64,000 bases of DNA, from positions 868,001-932,000 of the forward strand of contig NZ_JADBGF010000001.1 of assembly GCF_014873495.1 (NCBI RefSeq), written 5' to 3'. The notes under the pieces are model-generated. The model was not told the origin of the DNA. It saw only the letters and a list, made by a program, of their open reading frames with translations, and did no database searches. This DNA comes from Streptomyces stelliscabiei. Its GTDB lineage: Bacteria; Actinomycetota; Actinomycetes; Streptomycetales; Streptomycetaceae. A program made the position numbers and the translations under genes. Below are positions 10,174-19,967 of this stretch, piece by piece (position 1 is the stretch's first letter; each line of letters begins with the position of its first letter).

Positions 10174-10572
10174 TCAGCGCTCCTCGGAGATCGGTTCGCG
10201 GGTGGACGGGTGCGCGGGGCGGCCGTTCTCCCAGCGCACGTCGACGATCTGCAGTTCCCGGCCCGCGAGCAGGTCGGTCCGCGTCCCGCCGCACGCGGGG
10301 CAGGTCAGCCGGGGCGGCATGCCGACGTCCCAGGCGTGTGCGCAGGAGGTGCAGCGGGCTCGCCCCGGCACCTCCTCGGTGACCAGTTCGGCGCCTTCCA
10401 ACAGCGTTCCGGCACAGGCCAGTTCGAAGCCGAAGGCGAGCGCGTCGGGTACGACGCCGGCGAGTTCGCCCACCTGGAGCCGAACCGATCGCACCGCCGT
10501 GACGTCTCCGGCCCGGCCGGCGGCCTCCACGACCTGGTCGACGACGGCCAGCGCGACGGACATCTCGTGCAT
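10174..10572 (-). CDS. hypA: Hydrogenase nickel metallochaperone HypA
   Basis: A 132-residue protein that starts MHEMSVA; the N-terminal His2 is the nickel ligand in the family. A zinc ribbon is formed by CTSC and CPAC (residues ~75-95). It hands nickel to HypB and the large subunit. It lies 3 bp upstream of hypB. A 135-bp gap separates it from the small upstream gene, so a second promoter here is possible. Confidence 0.95.
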   Translation of the reverse strand: MHEMSVALAVVDQVVEAAGRAGDVTAVRSVRLQVGELAGVVPDALAFGFELACAGTLLEGAELVTEEVPGRARCTSCAHAWDVGMPPRLTCPACGGTRTDLLAGRELQIVDVRWENGRPAHPSTREPISEER

Positions 10573-10707
10573 GGGGATCTCGTCCTTCCGCTGCCTGCCT
10601 CCCGCCGGGGTTCATTAGAGGCGCGCGGGACCGGGGCGTACGGCCCGGCACGCCGTGACCGGGCGGCGGGTACGCCGTTCGACCCAACCGCACGGGAGCC
10701 CGCGGCC

Positions 10708-10812
10708 TCACATGCGTCGGATCCGCAGATAGCGCCTGACGTCCGGCAGTACCTCGGCGGCCAGGGCGACCACGGCGGCCAGGGCCGCTCCACCGATGAC
10801 GATCTTCTTCAT
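10708..10812 (-). CDS. 34-residue membrane peptide in the hydrogenase operon (DUF6893-like)
   Basis: A very short gene: 34 residues beginning MKKIVIGGAALAAVVALAAE and ending with an Arg-rich tail (RRYLRIRRM). It has one predicted transmembrane or amphipathic helix followed by basic residues. The ATG has an excellent AGGAGAGACGGA site. It sits 11 bp after the endopeptidase gene, in the same direction. I recall tiny Streptomyces proteins with the same VLPDxRRYLRxR ending (DUF6893). Its role is unknown; a membrane anchor or assembly factor for the hydrogenase is only a guess. Confidence 0.75.
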   Translation of the reverse strand: MKKIVIGGAALAAVVALAAEVLPDVRRYLRIRRM

Positions 10813-10823
10813 TCCGTCTCTCC

Positions 10824-11369
10824 TCATGTCGTGGCCTCAGCGCTTGAGGCCCGCGCCACGGACGGATCGCCGTCCCGCAGCAGCTCTTCGATCAGCCGGA
10901 CCGCTTCCGGTACGGCGTCGGCCACCGGCGCGCTGAGTCCGATGCGCTCGTCCACCGAGGCCGGTTCGCAGCCCACGACCAGGACGCGGCGCGGTGGGTC
11001 GGCGCCCGTGCCGGCGCAGAGCGTGGCCAGCAGCGCCAGGACGGAGTCGGGGGTCATCCGGTGGCCGTCCAGGGGCGGGGTCTCCTGCGCCGGGCCCGGG
11101 GCGTCGACCTCGTGCTCGATCACGTACAGCGTGCCGGGGGCTTCGCCGCGTGCCGTGGCGTCCACGAGGACGAGGGTGTCGTAGCCGTCCAGGAGCTGGT
11201 AGGCGAGGTGGACCCCCCGCACGCCGATGTCCACGATCTCCACGTGGGCGGGCAGCTCGCGTCCGGCGAGCCGGCGTGCGGTCTCCACGCCGAAGCCGTC
11301 GTCGCCGAGGAAGATGTTGCCGATCCCGGCGACGAGGGTCCTGGGGGGCGACGTGGCCGAGGGGTTCAT
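10824..11369 (-). CDS. Hydrogenase maturation endopeptidase (HycI/HybD-like)
   Basis: A 181-residue nickel-dependent protease of peptidase family M52. The N-terminal VAGIGNIFLGDDGFG contains the conserved Asp that senses bound Ni, and DIGVRG and VLVDAT follow in the usual order. It removes the C-terminal tail of the large subunit after metal insertion. The large subunit encoded upstream still carries such a tail. The ATG overlaps the preceding stop by 4 bp. Confidence 0.93.
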   Translation of the reverse strand: MNPSATSPPRTLVAGIGNIFLGDDGFGVETARRLAGRELPAHVEIVDIGVRGVHLAYQLLDGYDTLVLVDATARGEAPGTLYVIEHEVDAPGPAQETPPLDGHRMTPDSVLALLATLCAGTGADPPRRVLVVGCEPASVDERIGLSAPVADAVPEAVRLIEELLRDGDPSVARASSAEATT

Positions 11370-12799
11370 GCGCCGTCCTCCAGCGGTGTGACCTCGTCGG
11401 GCTGGAAGTACAGGAAGCGGCCCTGCTCGCGGCGGATGTCGGCGCCCGGGTCGCCCTCCACCGTGACCGCCAGATGGACGCCCCCGTCGACGTCGTGCAG
11501 CACGGCCTCGACCACGGCGGTGCGGCCCCGCAGGAAGATGTCCTGTGCGTCGGTGTGCCGCAGGCCCGGGTGCAGTTCGACCCGGCTGCCCTGGCCCACC
11601 GAGCGGCCGGCGACGACCACCCGGTCCCGCGCCGGGTCGAAGCCCGCGTCGCTCGCCGGGTCCCACCAGGGGGTGTCGGGCCGCCCCACCCCGAACTCGT
11701 CGGGGAAGCCGACGCCCGGATCGGCGGGGCCGGGGCCGGCCGTCACCTCGCGCAGACTGCGTACCGCCCCGTGCAGCCGCTCCAGCACCTCGGCCGGCAT
11801 CGACTCCGCCAGCTCGATCACGGCGGCCGCCCGTTCGTCGGTGCCTCTGGCCTCGCGTTTCTCCTCGTCGGTGAGGGCGGCGGTGCGCAGCGCGAGGATC
11901 TCGTCGATCTCCGTGGCGTCGTAGAGCGCGCCGGGGCTCTCCGGGGCGATGGCCGGATGGTCCTCCAGGATGATCGGCGAGGACAGCACCAGGTCGGCCC
12001 GGCCGGGTTCGCCGGCGAGCACGGGCCAGGTGTGCAGGTTGCGGCAGGCGGCGACCGCGCCCTTCGCCCACTCGGGGGGATCGGTCATCGACAGGAACGA
12101 TCCGGCACTGAGGGCCATGAGGAGGTGGGTGGCCACCAGGGAGTGCGGCAGCGCCGCGTCCCGGTCGGCGGCGTGGCCCTCGGGCGGTGTCCAGTCGCTG
12201 GTGTTCTCGACGACGGCGGTCAGCCGCAGGGTCCGGTAGGGGCCGTCGAGTTCGCGGGCGGACAGCCGCACCGTCCCGCTGACCGCCTCGCACCGCCGCA
12301 GCAGCCGGCCGACGGTACGGCCGGCCGCGTCCAGGACCGGGGCGGTGTCCTCCCTCGCCGGCAGGCGGAAGGGGTGGGTGACGCCGTCGCCGAGGAGCGC
12401 GTCCACCGGCGCGATCACCTCGACGCGTTCCTCGAACCCCTCGTCCCAGGGCACCAGCACCCGGTCGTCGAGGTCGAGTTCGGTGACGGTGTCGAAGCCG
12501 CCGTCCGGGCGGATCCGCTGAACCGTGCGCCGTCGGGCGTGCAGGAAACGCATCTCGACCGAGAGGGTGGCGCCCGCCTTCGGTTCCATCAGGCATTCGG
12601 TGTGCTGGAAGTCGTGCTCCTCGCACTCGGCGCCCCAGCCGGGCGGCACGAGCACCCCGAACTGCCAGCGCAGCCGGTTCTTGGCCGACGAGGCGCGGTA
12701 CGGGTAGAGGACGTAGCCCTCGAAGAGGACGGCGTCGGCCACCTGGCGCGCGAGGGCGAACCGCTCCTCGGTCTCGGCGGCGAACGCGGTCAGGGTCAC
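11366..12799 (-). CDS. Conserved hydrogenase-cluster protein of unknown function (477 aa)
   Basis: A 477-residue soluble protein with no recognisable catalytic motif. The stretch LFEGYVLYPYRASSAKNRLRWQFGVL near the N-terminus and PWWDPASDAGFDPARDRV in the C-terminal third look strongly conserved in character. Cysteines are few (CEEHDFQHTEC). Genes like this appear with group 1h hydrogenases in Actinobacteria. It overlaps both neighbours by 4 bp, so it is surely part of the operon. A role in assembly or as an electron-transfer partner is conceivable, but nothing in the sequence shows it. Confidence 0.9.
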   Translation of the reverse strand: MTLTAFAAETEERFALARQVADAVLFEGYVLYPYRASSAKNRLRWQFGVLVPPGWGAECEEHDFQHTECLMEPKAGATLSVEMRFLHARRRTVQRIRPDGGFDTVTELDLDDRVLVPWDEGFEERVEVIAPVDALLGDGVTHPFRLPAREDTAPVLDAAGRTVGRLLRRCEAVSGTVRLSARELDGPYRTLRLTAVVENTSDWTPPEGHAADRDAALPHSLVATHLLMALSAGSFLSMTDPPEWAKGAVAACRNLHTWPVLAGEPGRADLVLSSPIILEDHPAIAPESPGALYDATEIDEILALRTAALTDEEKREARGTDERAAAVIELAESMPAEVLERLHGAVRSLREVTAGPGPADPGVGFPDEFGVGRPDTPWWDPASDAGFDPARDRVVVAGRSVGQGSRVELHPGLRHTDAQDIFLRGRTAVVEAVLHDVDGGVHLAVTVEGDPGADIRREQGRFLYFQPDEVTPLEDGA

Positions 12800-13488
12800 G
12801 GGTCGGTCCTTCCGGTGGTGCCGGTGAGCGCGCGGAACGGGTCGCGCGCGGGCGGCTCGGCGGCGGCGCCTTCGTCGAGGAGGGCCTTGAGGGTCGCCTC
12901 CCAGGAGGCCAGCGCGTGCCGGGAGCGGTAGGCGAGGAGGGCGTCCATCGTGTCGCGGGGCAGCCGGATCCAGCCGCAGCCGGGGAAGTGCTGCTCGACC
13001 ATCTCCCGCCAGACGGTGACCGGCATCCGGAAGGCCGCCTCCCGGTCCCAGGGGACGGGTTCGACGCGGAAGCCGCCGGCTCCGGTGAACGCCGTACCGG
13101 AGAAGAGCATGAGCAGGGGGACCTCGCCCTCGGTGAGGGCGGTGAGGTAGCGGGTGGCGGCGATCTCCATGTCGTAGGTGCAGGGCACGACGACGTCGGT
13201 CTCGATCTCTCCGGTGAAGCTGGGGACCATGACCGACACCTGGGCGAACTGCACGGGCTGGAGGGTGCTGCCCCAGCGGGAACGCTCACCGAAGAGGTCC
13301 GTCAGACCGTCGGCCTCGGCGGGCTCGTAGCCGCGGCGGGCGGGTTCGATGCGGATCTGGCAGCGCAGGGCGACCGCGTGCACGGGAGCGTTGTCGGCGG
13401 CGGTGACGCGCAGCCGGAAGACGAGGGTGGGCCCGGCGGCGTACCGGTCGGCGCGGACGCCGGTGCAGGCGAAGGAGAACTCCGTCAC
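12796..13488 (-). CDS. DUF6084-like hydrogenase-cluster protein
   Basis: A 230-residue protein that starts at a GTG overlapping the preceding stop (GTGA). It opens TEFSFACTGVRADRYAAGPT and looks beta-rich. The C-terminal WIRLPRDTMDALLAYRSRH is distinctive. It matches my memory of DUF6084 proteins encoded beside group 1h hydrogenases. The function is unknown. The long open frame upstream of the GTG is not part of the gene: its composition is Arg/Pro-rich shadow sequence and the overlap with its neighbour would be implausible. Confidence 0.87.
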   Translation of the reverse strand: MTEFSFACTGVRADRYAAGPTLVFRLRVTAADNAPVHAVALRCQIRIEPARRGYEPAEADGLTDLFGERSRWGSTLQPVQFAQVSVMVPSFTGEIETDVVVPCTYDMEIAATRYLTALTEGEVPLLMLFSGTAFTGAGGFRVEPVPWDREAAFRMPVTVWREMVEQHFPGCGWIRLPRDTMDALLAYRSRHALASWEATLKALLDEGAAAEPPARDPFRALTGTTGRTDP

Positions 13489-14156
13489 GGCCGCACCCCC
13501 GTCCCCGCCGGGCGCGGCGGCTCGCAGTCCACGTCCCGCAGGTCGTCCACGGGCCGGGCGCGGCGGGTGACGTCCGCGAAGAACGCGTCCAGGGCGGCGC
13601 GGGCCTCGGCTCCGCCGTCGAAGCCCTGCCACGACAGGCGCATACGGCCCACGAGTTCGTAGCAGATGTCGATGGGGACGAGGTGGGTCTCGCAGCGGCC
13701 GTCGGTGCGGCGCAGCAGCAGTGCCTCCACGTCGGGTTCGAGGAGGGCGGCGAGACGGCTCTCGCCGAGGACGGCCGCCCAGGTGTCCGGTTCGAGTTCG
13801 CTCTCGGTGGCTCCGGCCGGGCTCGGGTAGAGGGCGACCAGCCGGTCGAGCGCGGCGTTGCGGAAGAGGAAGGCGACGCCGACCGGGATCTGCAACGCCT
13901 CCCACGCGCTGTCGTCGAGGCGGTGGCCGGGGTCGGTGAGGTAGCGGGCCGGGACCGTGCGGAAGCGCCCCGCGGCGGCGCCCGGCTGTTCCATCAGCAG
14001 GGCGCAGGGGGCGCAGGCGCAGACGAGGGCGCGTTTCTCGGTGTCGACGAGGTGCCGGTGGTCGCCGGGCACCTCCACCGCGCACAGTTCGCACCGCTCT
14101 GCCTGCGGTGGGCGTTCCGCCAGGAACCTCTTCAGACCGGTGGCGGTCGCCGTCAT
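13485..14156 (-). CDS. DUF5947-like cysteine-containing hydrogenase-cluster protein
   Basis: A 223-residue protein. The N-terminal third holds CELC (residues ~22-25) and CACAPC (~48-53), which together could bind zinc or an Fe-S cluster. The C-terminal half contains HLVPIDICYELVGRMRLSW. It resembles DUF5947, a family I know only from [NiFe]-hydrogenase neighbourhoods. It has 4-bp overlaps with both flanking genes. A metal-binding helper role is inferred, not shown. Confidence 0.87.
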   Translation of the reverse strand: MTATATGLKRFLAERPPQAERCELCAVEVPGDHRHLVDTEKRALVCACAPCALLMEQPGAAAGRFRTVPARYLTDPGHRLDDSAWEALQIPVGVAFLFRNAALDRLVALYPSPAGATESELEPDTWAAVLGESRLAALLEPDVEALLLRRTDGRCETHLVPIDICYELVGRMRLSWQGFDGGAEARAALDAFFADVTRRARPVDDLRDVDCEPPRPAGTGVRP

Positions 14157-14686
14157 CGGGACCCCGTAGGTGCCGTGCTGATCTGCAGGAGGGTGGGGCC
14201 GGCGGGTGCGGTGTGGACGTCGACGGCCCTGACCTCGGGTGCGAAGCAGGCGAGTGCCGCCTCGGCGGCCTCCCGGGCGTCCGCGCCGGATCCGCAGCCG
14301 CAGCCGCCGCCCGCTCGGGCGCGCACCCGCAGGGTGCCGCTGTCCTCGTCGAAGTCCACGACGTCCAGGGTGTGTTCGCGGACGCTGTCGAGGGCGCGGG
14401 CGATGCGGGTGTCCCGGTCCTCGGGGTGCAGGTCGTGCAGGACCAGCAGGCTCGCGACCACCTCGTCGCCGAGGAGTCCCTTCGACGGTTCACCGGGCGC
14501 GGAGGACAGCAGGTGGAGGATGCGGGCCAGGCCTGCGCCGTAGAAGTCCATGAGGGAGCGCACGAGTTCCTCGGCGGCCGCGGCGGCGGCCTGGTCGCCG
14601 CCCGAGGTGAGCCGGTCCAGCACCTCCTCGACGCGGCGTCCGGTCCGCTCGGCGTCGACGGGCCGGGCCGTCGTCGGCGCGCTCAT
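14153..14686 (-). CDS. NifU-like C-terminal-domain protein of the hydrogenase cluster
   Basis: A 177-residue protein. The C-terminal half has the NifU/Nfu-like pattern (LDSVREHTLDVVDFDEDSGTL ... EAALACFAPEVRAVDV) with a compact GGCGCGSG cysteine cluster at about residues 127-134. In the Nfu family a CxxC binds a transient Fe-S cluster; here the spacing is CxC, so the chemistry may differ. Such proteins recur directly after the group 1h large subunit. They may supply or relay Fe-S clusters; this is inference. Both ends overlap neighbours by 4 bp. Confidence 0.85.
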   Translation of the reverse strand: MSAPTTARPVDAERTGRRVEEVLDRLTSGGDQAAAAAAEELVRSLMDFYGAGLARILHLLSSAPGEPSKGLLGDEVVASLLVLHDLHPEDRDTRIARALDSVREHTLDVVDFDEDSGTLRVRARAGGGCGCGSGADAREAAEAALACFAPEVRAVDVHTAPAGPTLLQISTAPTGSR

Positions 14687-16467
14687 CCGCCCAGTCCGCT
14701 CAGGCCGGTGGGCACGTGCATCGACTTCACGGTCCTGCCGCCGCCGACGTACATGTGGACGCCGCAGGGCAGACAGGGGTCGAAGCTGCGGACGGCGCGC
14801 ATGATGTCGATGCCCTTGAAGTTCTCCGGGGTGTTCTCCTCGAAGATGGGCGTGTTCTGCACGGCGTCCTCGTACGGGCCGGGTGTGCCGAAGGTGTCCC
14901 GGGTACTGGCGTTCCACGGGGTCGGTGGATACGGGTGGTAGTTGGCGATCTTGCCGTCGCGGATCACCATGTGGTGGGAGAGGACGCCGCGGACGGCCTC
15001 GGTGAAGCCGACACCGATGCCCTCGTCCGGGACCTCGAACTTCTCCCAGGTCTGGGTGCGTCCGGCGCGGACCTCCGCCAGGCCCTTCTCCGCGCAGTGC
15101 AGGGCGACGGCGGCGGCGTAGGCCTGGAAGTACGTGCGGGCGCGGTTGCGTTCCAGGGCGTTGGACCACTTCGGGATCTTCCACTCGAAGGTGGTCTCCG
15201 GCTTGGTCATGGTGCGGGGCAGGTTGATGACCACGCTGTGGCCGGTGGCCTTGATGTAGCCGATGTCGACGAGGCCGGACAGAGCCGTGGACCACAGGCG
15301 GGCGATGGGCCCGCCGCCGGTGTCCAGGGCGAGGTGGTCCTTGCCGTCGAACCAGCGCGGGGACATGACCCAGCTGTACTTGTCGTCGAAGTTCCGCTTC
15401 TGCGGGGCGGGGATGGTGTGCTGGTTCCACGGGTGGCGCGGGTCCACCGGGTTGCCGAGCGGGTCGTGGGTGACGAACTGCTCCTGGCCCTGCCAGTCCT
15501 CGTAGTAGGAGCTGCCCAGCAGGATGCGGATGCCGAGGTTGATCTCGGTGAGGTCGTTGGTGACGAGTTTGCCGTCGACGACGACGCCCGGGGTGACGAA
15601 CATCTTCCGTCCCCAGTCGGTCATGTTCGCGTAGGTGAAGTCGCAGTACTCGGGGTCGTTGAGCGCGCCCCAGCAGCCGAGCATGACCCGGCGGCGGCCC
15701 ACTTCCTCGTACCCGGGCAGGGCCTCGTAGAAGAAGTCGAAGAGGTCGTCGTGCAGGGGCACGACGCGCTTCATGAACTCCACGTACCGCATCAGGCGGC
15801 TCATGTAGTCCGTGAAGAGCTGGACGGAGGCGATGGTGCCGACGCCGCCCGGGTAGAGCGTGGAGGGGTGCACATGGCGGCCCTCCATCAGGCAGAACAT
15901 CTCGCGGGTGTAGCGGCTGACCTGGAGGGCCTCACGATAGAACTCGCCCTCCAGGGGGTTGAGCGAGCGCATGATGTCCGCGATCGTGCGGTAGCCGTGC
16001 TCGGCGGCGTGCGGGGCCTCGGTGCGTTCGGCGAGTTCGAGGACGCCGGGGTTGGTCTCCTTGACCATTTTTTCGCAGTAATCGACCCCGACCAGGTTCT
16101 CCTGGAAGATGTTGTGGTCGAACATGTACTCCGCCGACTCACCGAGGTTGATGATCCACTCGCCGAGGTGCGGGGGCTTCACGCCGTACGCCATGTTCTG
16201 CGCGTACACCGAGCAGGTGGCGTGGTTGTCGCCGCAGATCCCGCAGATGCGGCTGGTGATGAAGTGGGCGTCGCGGGGGTCCTTGCCGCGCATGAAGACG
16301 CTGTAGCCGCGGAAGACCGACGACGTGCTGTAGCACTCCGCGACCCGCTTCTGCTTGAAGTCGATCTTCGTGTGGATGCCCAGGGAGCCCACGATCCGGG
16401 TGATCGGGTCCCAGGCCATCTCCACCAGGCCACTGCCGTCGCCGGCCGTCTTCGTCTTCGGTGCCAT
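14683..16467 (-). CDS. hhyL: Group 1h [NiFe]-hydrogenase large subunit
   Basis: The catalytic subunit (594 residues), carrying the Ni-Fe(CN)2CO site. The L1 motif RICGICGDNHATCS supplies Cys75 and Cys78; the L2 motif DPCLPCGVH supplies Cys565 and Cys568. The 23-residue tail after His571 is the part the endopeptidase would remove. The ATG at 16467 has GAAGGG upstream; an in-frame GTG at 16494 has no ribosome site and adds only nine residues. Enzymes of this type oxidise H2 at atmospheric levels and tolerate O2, in Streptomyces mainly in spores. Quinone reduction or a ferredoxin route is not resolved by the genes here. Confidence 0.97.
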   Translation of the reverse strand: MAPKTKTAGDGSGLVEMAWDPITRIVGSLGIHTKIDFKQKRVAECYSTSSVFRGYSVFMRGKDPRDAHFITSRICGICGDNHATCSVYAQNMAYGVKPPHLGEWIINLGESAEYMFDHNIFQENLVGVDYCEKMVKETNPGVLELAERTEAPHAAEHGYRTIADIMRSLNPLEGEFYREALQVSRYTREMFCLMEGRHVHPSTLYPGGVGTIASVQLFTDYMSRLMRYVEFMKRVVPLHDDLFDFFYEALPGYEEVGRRRVMLGCWGALNDPEYCDFTYANMTDWGRKMFVTPGVVVDGKLVTNDLTEINLGIRILLGSSYYEDWQGQEQFVTHDPLGNPVDPRHPWNQHTIPAPQKRNFDDKYSWVMSPRWFDGKDHLALDTGGGPIARLWSTALSGLVDIGYIKATGHSVVINLPRTMTKPETTFEWKIPKWSNALERNRARTYFQAYAAAVALHCAEKGLAEVRAGRTQTWEKFEVPDEGIGVGFTEAVRGVLSHHMVIRDGKIANYHPYPPTPWNASTRDTFGTPGPYEDAVQNTPIFEENTPENFKGIDIMRAVRSFDPCLPCGVHMYVGGGRTVKSMHVPTGLSGLGG

Positions 16468-16550
16468 CTGGGTGGGTGCCCTTCGTTGCGTCACTGCGCG
16501 GGAGGTTGGGGTGGGGGTGCGAGAAGCGGGTGCGGGCTAGGCGCCGCGGT

Positions 16551-17639
<1,089 letters not shown>

Positions 17640-17777
17640 GGGACCGCCTCCTGGGGAGGTAAGGGATGAAAGCCTCTTTTTCGGCCTTCGCTCCTCTTCG
17701 TAGCAGCCGTGCGGCCGCGATGGGACACCGACGGGGGCCGTTCCGGTGACACCGGCGCCCCTGCCGACCGGGCCCGT

Positions 17778-19511
17778 TCACGCAACCGGGACGGGACCGA
17801 GGTGCGGCGGGGTGCGGGCCGGCCGCACCTTGTGGACGAAGGCGCGGCGCAGCGCGTGGTACGGCGCGTCCGCGTCGTCGAAGGTCCGGCGCATCCGTGC
17901 CAGCTCCTGTGCGCGGAACCCGGCCAGCGGGGTCGTGCTCTCCAGCCGGTCCAGCTCCGTCTTCTTCACGGTGATCCGGGACGCCGTGGCCGGAAGCGAC
18001 GCCAGACGCGCCGACAGCGCGGCCACCTCCCCCGCGAATCCGCCGGGACCGCTGTCGACGACCCGGTCGACGAGCCCGAGACGCAGCGCGCTCGCCGAGC
18101 CGACCGGCAGCGCCTCCCGCATGAGCCGTTCGGCCGTCGCGGAACCCACCCGGCGCGGCAGCGTGTACGTCCAGTACTCCGAGCCGTACAGGCCCATCAG
18201 CCGGTAGTGCGGGTTCAGCACGGCTCCCGCGCGGCACCACACCTCGTCGGCGGCCAGGGCGAGCATCACGCCCCCTGCCGCGGCGTTGCCCGCGACGGCC
18301 GCGACCACCAGACGGTCGGTCGTGGTCAGGACCGCCTCGACCAGGTCGTCGATGGCGTTGATGTTCGCCCAGGACTCGGCGGCGGGCTCGGCGGCGGCCT
18401 CGATGACGTTCAGGTGGATCCCGTTGGAGAAGAAGTCCCGCTCGCCGCCCAGCACCAGCACCGAGGTGGGCCGCGCGCACGCTTCCCGGTAGGCGTCCAG
18501 CAGCCGGCGGCACTGCCGCGTGCTCATGGCCCCGCCGGGGAAGGAGAACGACAGGAAGCCGACGTGCCCCTCCTCCCGGTAGCGGATGTCCGCCCAGGTC
18601 AGGCCCCGTACCTCGGGGAGTCGGGGCAGGGCCTGTTCGGGCAGCGGCGGCAGCCGGTCGCCCAGCGCCGACACGGCGGGGAGTTTGAAGGTGGGCGGCT
18701 GTCCCGGCCCGCGCCGGGGCCGCAGCTCGGGGATCCACACCGCGCCGTCCGTGGTGGCCCGGCAGACCGCCCCGGCCCGGGTGGCCAGCAGCTCGCCCGG
18801 ACGGCCGCGCAGCTCGCCCTCGGGGTGACCGCCGTGCAGGTACCACTCGCCGCCGAGCAACTCGTCCAGCACCCCGGGCTGCGAGTCGGCCGCGCGCAGC
18901 TTGCGCAGGACGTCCCGGGTGGATTCCTCGGCCCAGTCGATCCGCCGGACGCTCTGGTCGAGGTACGGACGTGTGCGCGACCGTGAGCGGGGGGCGGGCG
19001 CCTCGGGGTGGGCGGCGGTCGGGTCGGCCGCGTCCTGCGCGCGCGGCCTGTAGGTGCCCCCGGCGAAGCGCTCCACCGCGAGCACGACGGCCTCGATCGC
19101 GGCATCGGCGATCTCGCCCCGGTACAGCTCGCTCTTGGACACCTGCGGAACGCGGCACGCCACGGAGGCCCACACGTCACCGGCGTCCATCTCCCCGTCG
19201 GCCTGCAGGACGGTGACACCCCACTCGTCCACGCCGTCGTGGATGGCCCAGTCCAGGGAGGACGGTCCCCGGTCGCCCACGGGTCCGGGATGGACGATCA
19301 GGCAGGTGTGGGCCGACCACACCTCCTCGGGGATCGCCGTTTTCAGCATCGGCGCGATGATGAGCCGCGGCGCGTGCCGTCGCACGACGTCGGCCAACGG
19401 GCTGTCCGGCAGGGCGAGTTCGACGGCCACGGTGTGGCCGCGGTCGCGCAGTTCGGCGTGGGTGCGCTGGGTAAGACTGTTGAACGCGCTGGCTAGGAGC
19501 AGGATGTGCAC
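17778..19511 (-). CDS. hypX: HypX, carbonyl-ligand synthesis protein
   Basis: A 577-residue two-domain enzyme. The N-terminal ~270 residues are formyltransferase-like, with HPGPVGDRGPSSLDWAI at about residues 90-106. The C-terminal half is an enoyl-CoA hydratase-like domain (VGFLSFSFPGGAMST; AAVAGNAAAGGVMLALAADEVWCR). HypX takes the formyl group from 10-formyl-THF via formyl-CoA and decarbonylates it to the CO ligand of the active site under aerobic conditions. The start is GTG at 19511, with GGAGG six bases upstream. A longer frame exists, but the extension is Arg-rich and lacks a better site. Confidence 0.93.
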   Translation of the reverse strand: MHILLLASAFNSLTQRTHAELRDRGHTVAVELALPDSPLADVVRRHAPRLIIAPMLKTAIPEEVWSAHTCLIVHPGPVGDRGPSSLDWAIHDGVDEWGVTVLQADGEMDAGDVWASVACRVPQVSKSELYRGEIADAAIEAVVLAVERFAGGTYRPRAQDAADPTAAHPEAPAPRSRSRTRPYLDQSVRRIDWAEESTRDVLRKLRAADSQPGVLDELLGGEWYLHGGHPEGELRGRPGELLATRAGAVCRATTDGAVWIPELRPRRGPGQPPTFKLPAVSALGDRLPPLPEQALPRLPEVRGLTWADIRYREEGHVGFLSFSFPGGAMSTRQCRRLLDAYREACARPTSVLVLGGERDFFSNGIHLNVIEAAAEPAAESWANINAIDDLVEAVLTTTDRLVVAAVAGNAAAGGVMLALAADEVWCRAGAVLNPHYRLMGLYGSEYWTYTLPRRVGSATAERLMREALPVGSASALRLGLVDRVVDSGPGGFAGEVAALSARLASLPATASRITVKKTELDRLESTTPLAGFRAQELARMRRTFDDADAPYHALRRAFVHKVRPARTPPHLGPVPVA

Positions 19512-19709
19512 GGCTGCCTCCGGGCGGACGAACGGCAGCAGGGATGACCGCCGACCGAGATCCTCGGCCCTGGCGGCCCGCCGCCCCCGGCGACAGACGG
19601 TGAGGTCATCCGAAAAGCGGGCGCCCATCGGCCGTCCGGCCTCACCCGGCACCCGCCCGCGACGGCTCGGCGGGCCCGGCTCACCGAGCCGGCCGCCGCC
19701 CGCGCACGA

Positions 19710-19967
19710 TCAGTGTCGACGCAGGCCGCTGGTGATGCGCTCCCACGGGGAGCGGGTGGCGCCGAAATGGGTCTCGTGGGTCCAGATGTGGGTGCACGAA
19801 CGGCACTGCAGATGGAGCAGGCTGCCGACGTTCGACAGCAGATAGCGCCAGTGCTCGGAGCAGGTGCGGCCCTGCTCACAGGTGTCGCATCCGCGCCGGT
19901 CGTCGCAGTTGGGGCAGGCCACCCAGGCGCGCCGGCCGATGTCGGCCTGCGGGTCAAGCGGCAGCAT
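19710..19967 (-). CDS. Small zinc-ribbon-like protein
   Basis: An 85-residue soluble protein with regularly spaced metal-ligand pairs: CPNC, CDTC, CSEH and CRSC. These could bind two zinc ions. It is similar to small zinc-ribbon proteins of Streptomyces, but I cannot name a family. The ATG at 19967 has AGAGGAGA upstream. The gene overlaps the DUF6400-like gene upstream by 14 bp. It precedes hypX by about 200 bp in the same direction, so a shared transcript with the hydrogenase genes is possible. Confidence 0.8.
   Translation of the reverse strand: MLPLDPQADIGRRAWVACPNCDDRRGCDTCEQGRTCSEHWRYLLSNVGSLLHLQCRSCTHIWTHETHFGATRSPWERITSGLRRH

Noticed and set aside
12796..14493. 565-residue version of the DUF6084-like gene
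   Set aside because: The extra N-terminal part overlaps two real genes and is Arg/Pro-rich. The GTG at 13488 overlaps the preceding stop and starts the protein-like part.
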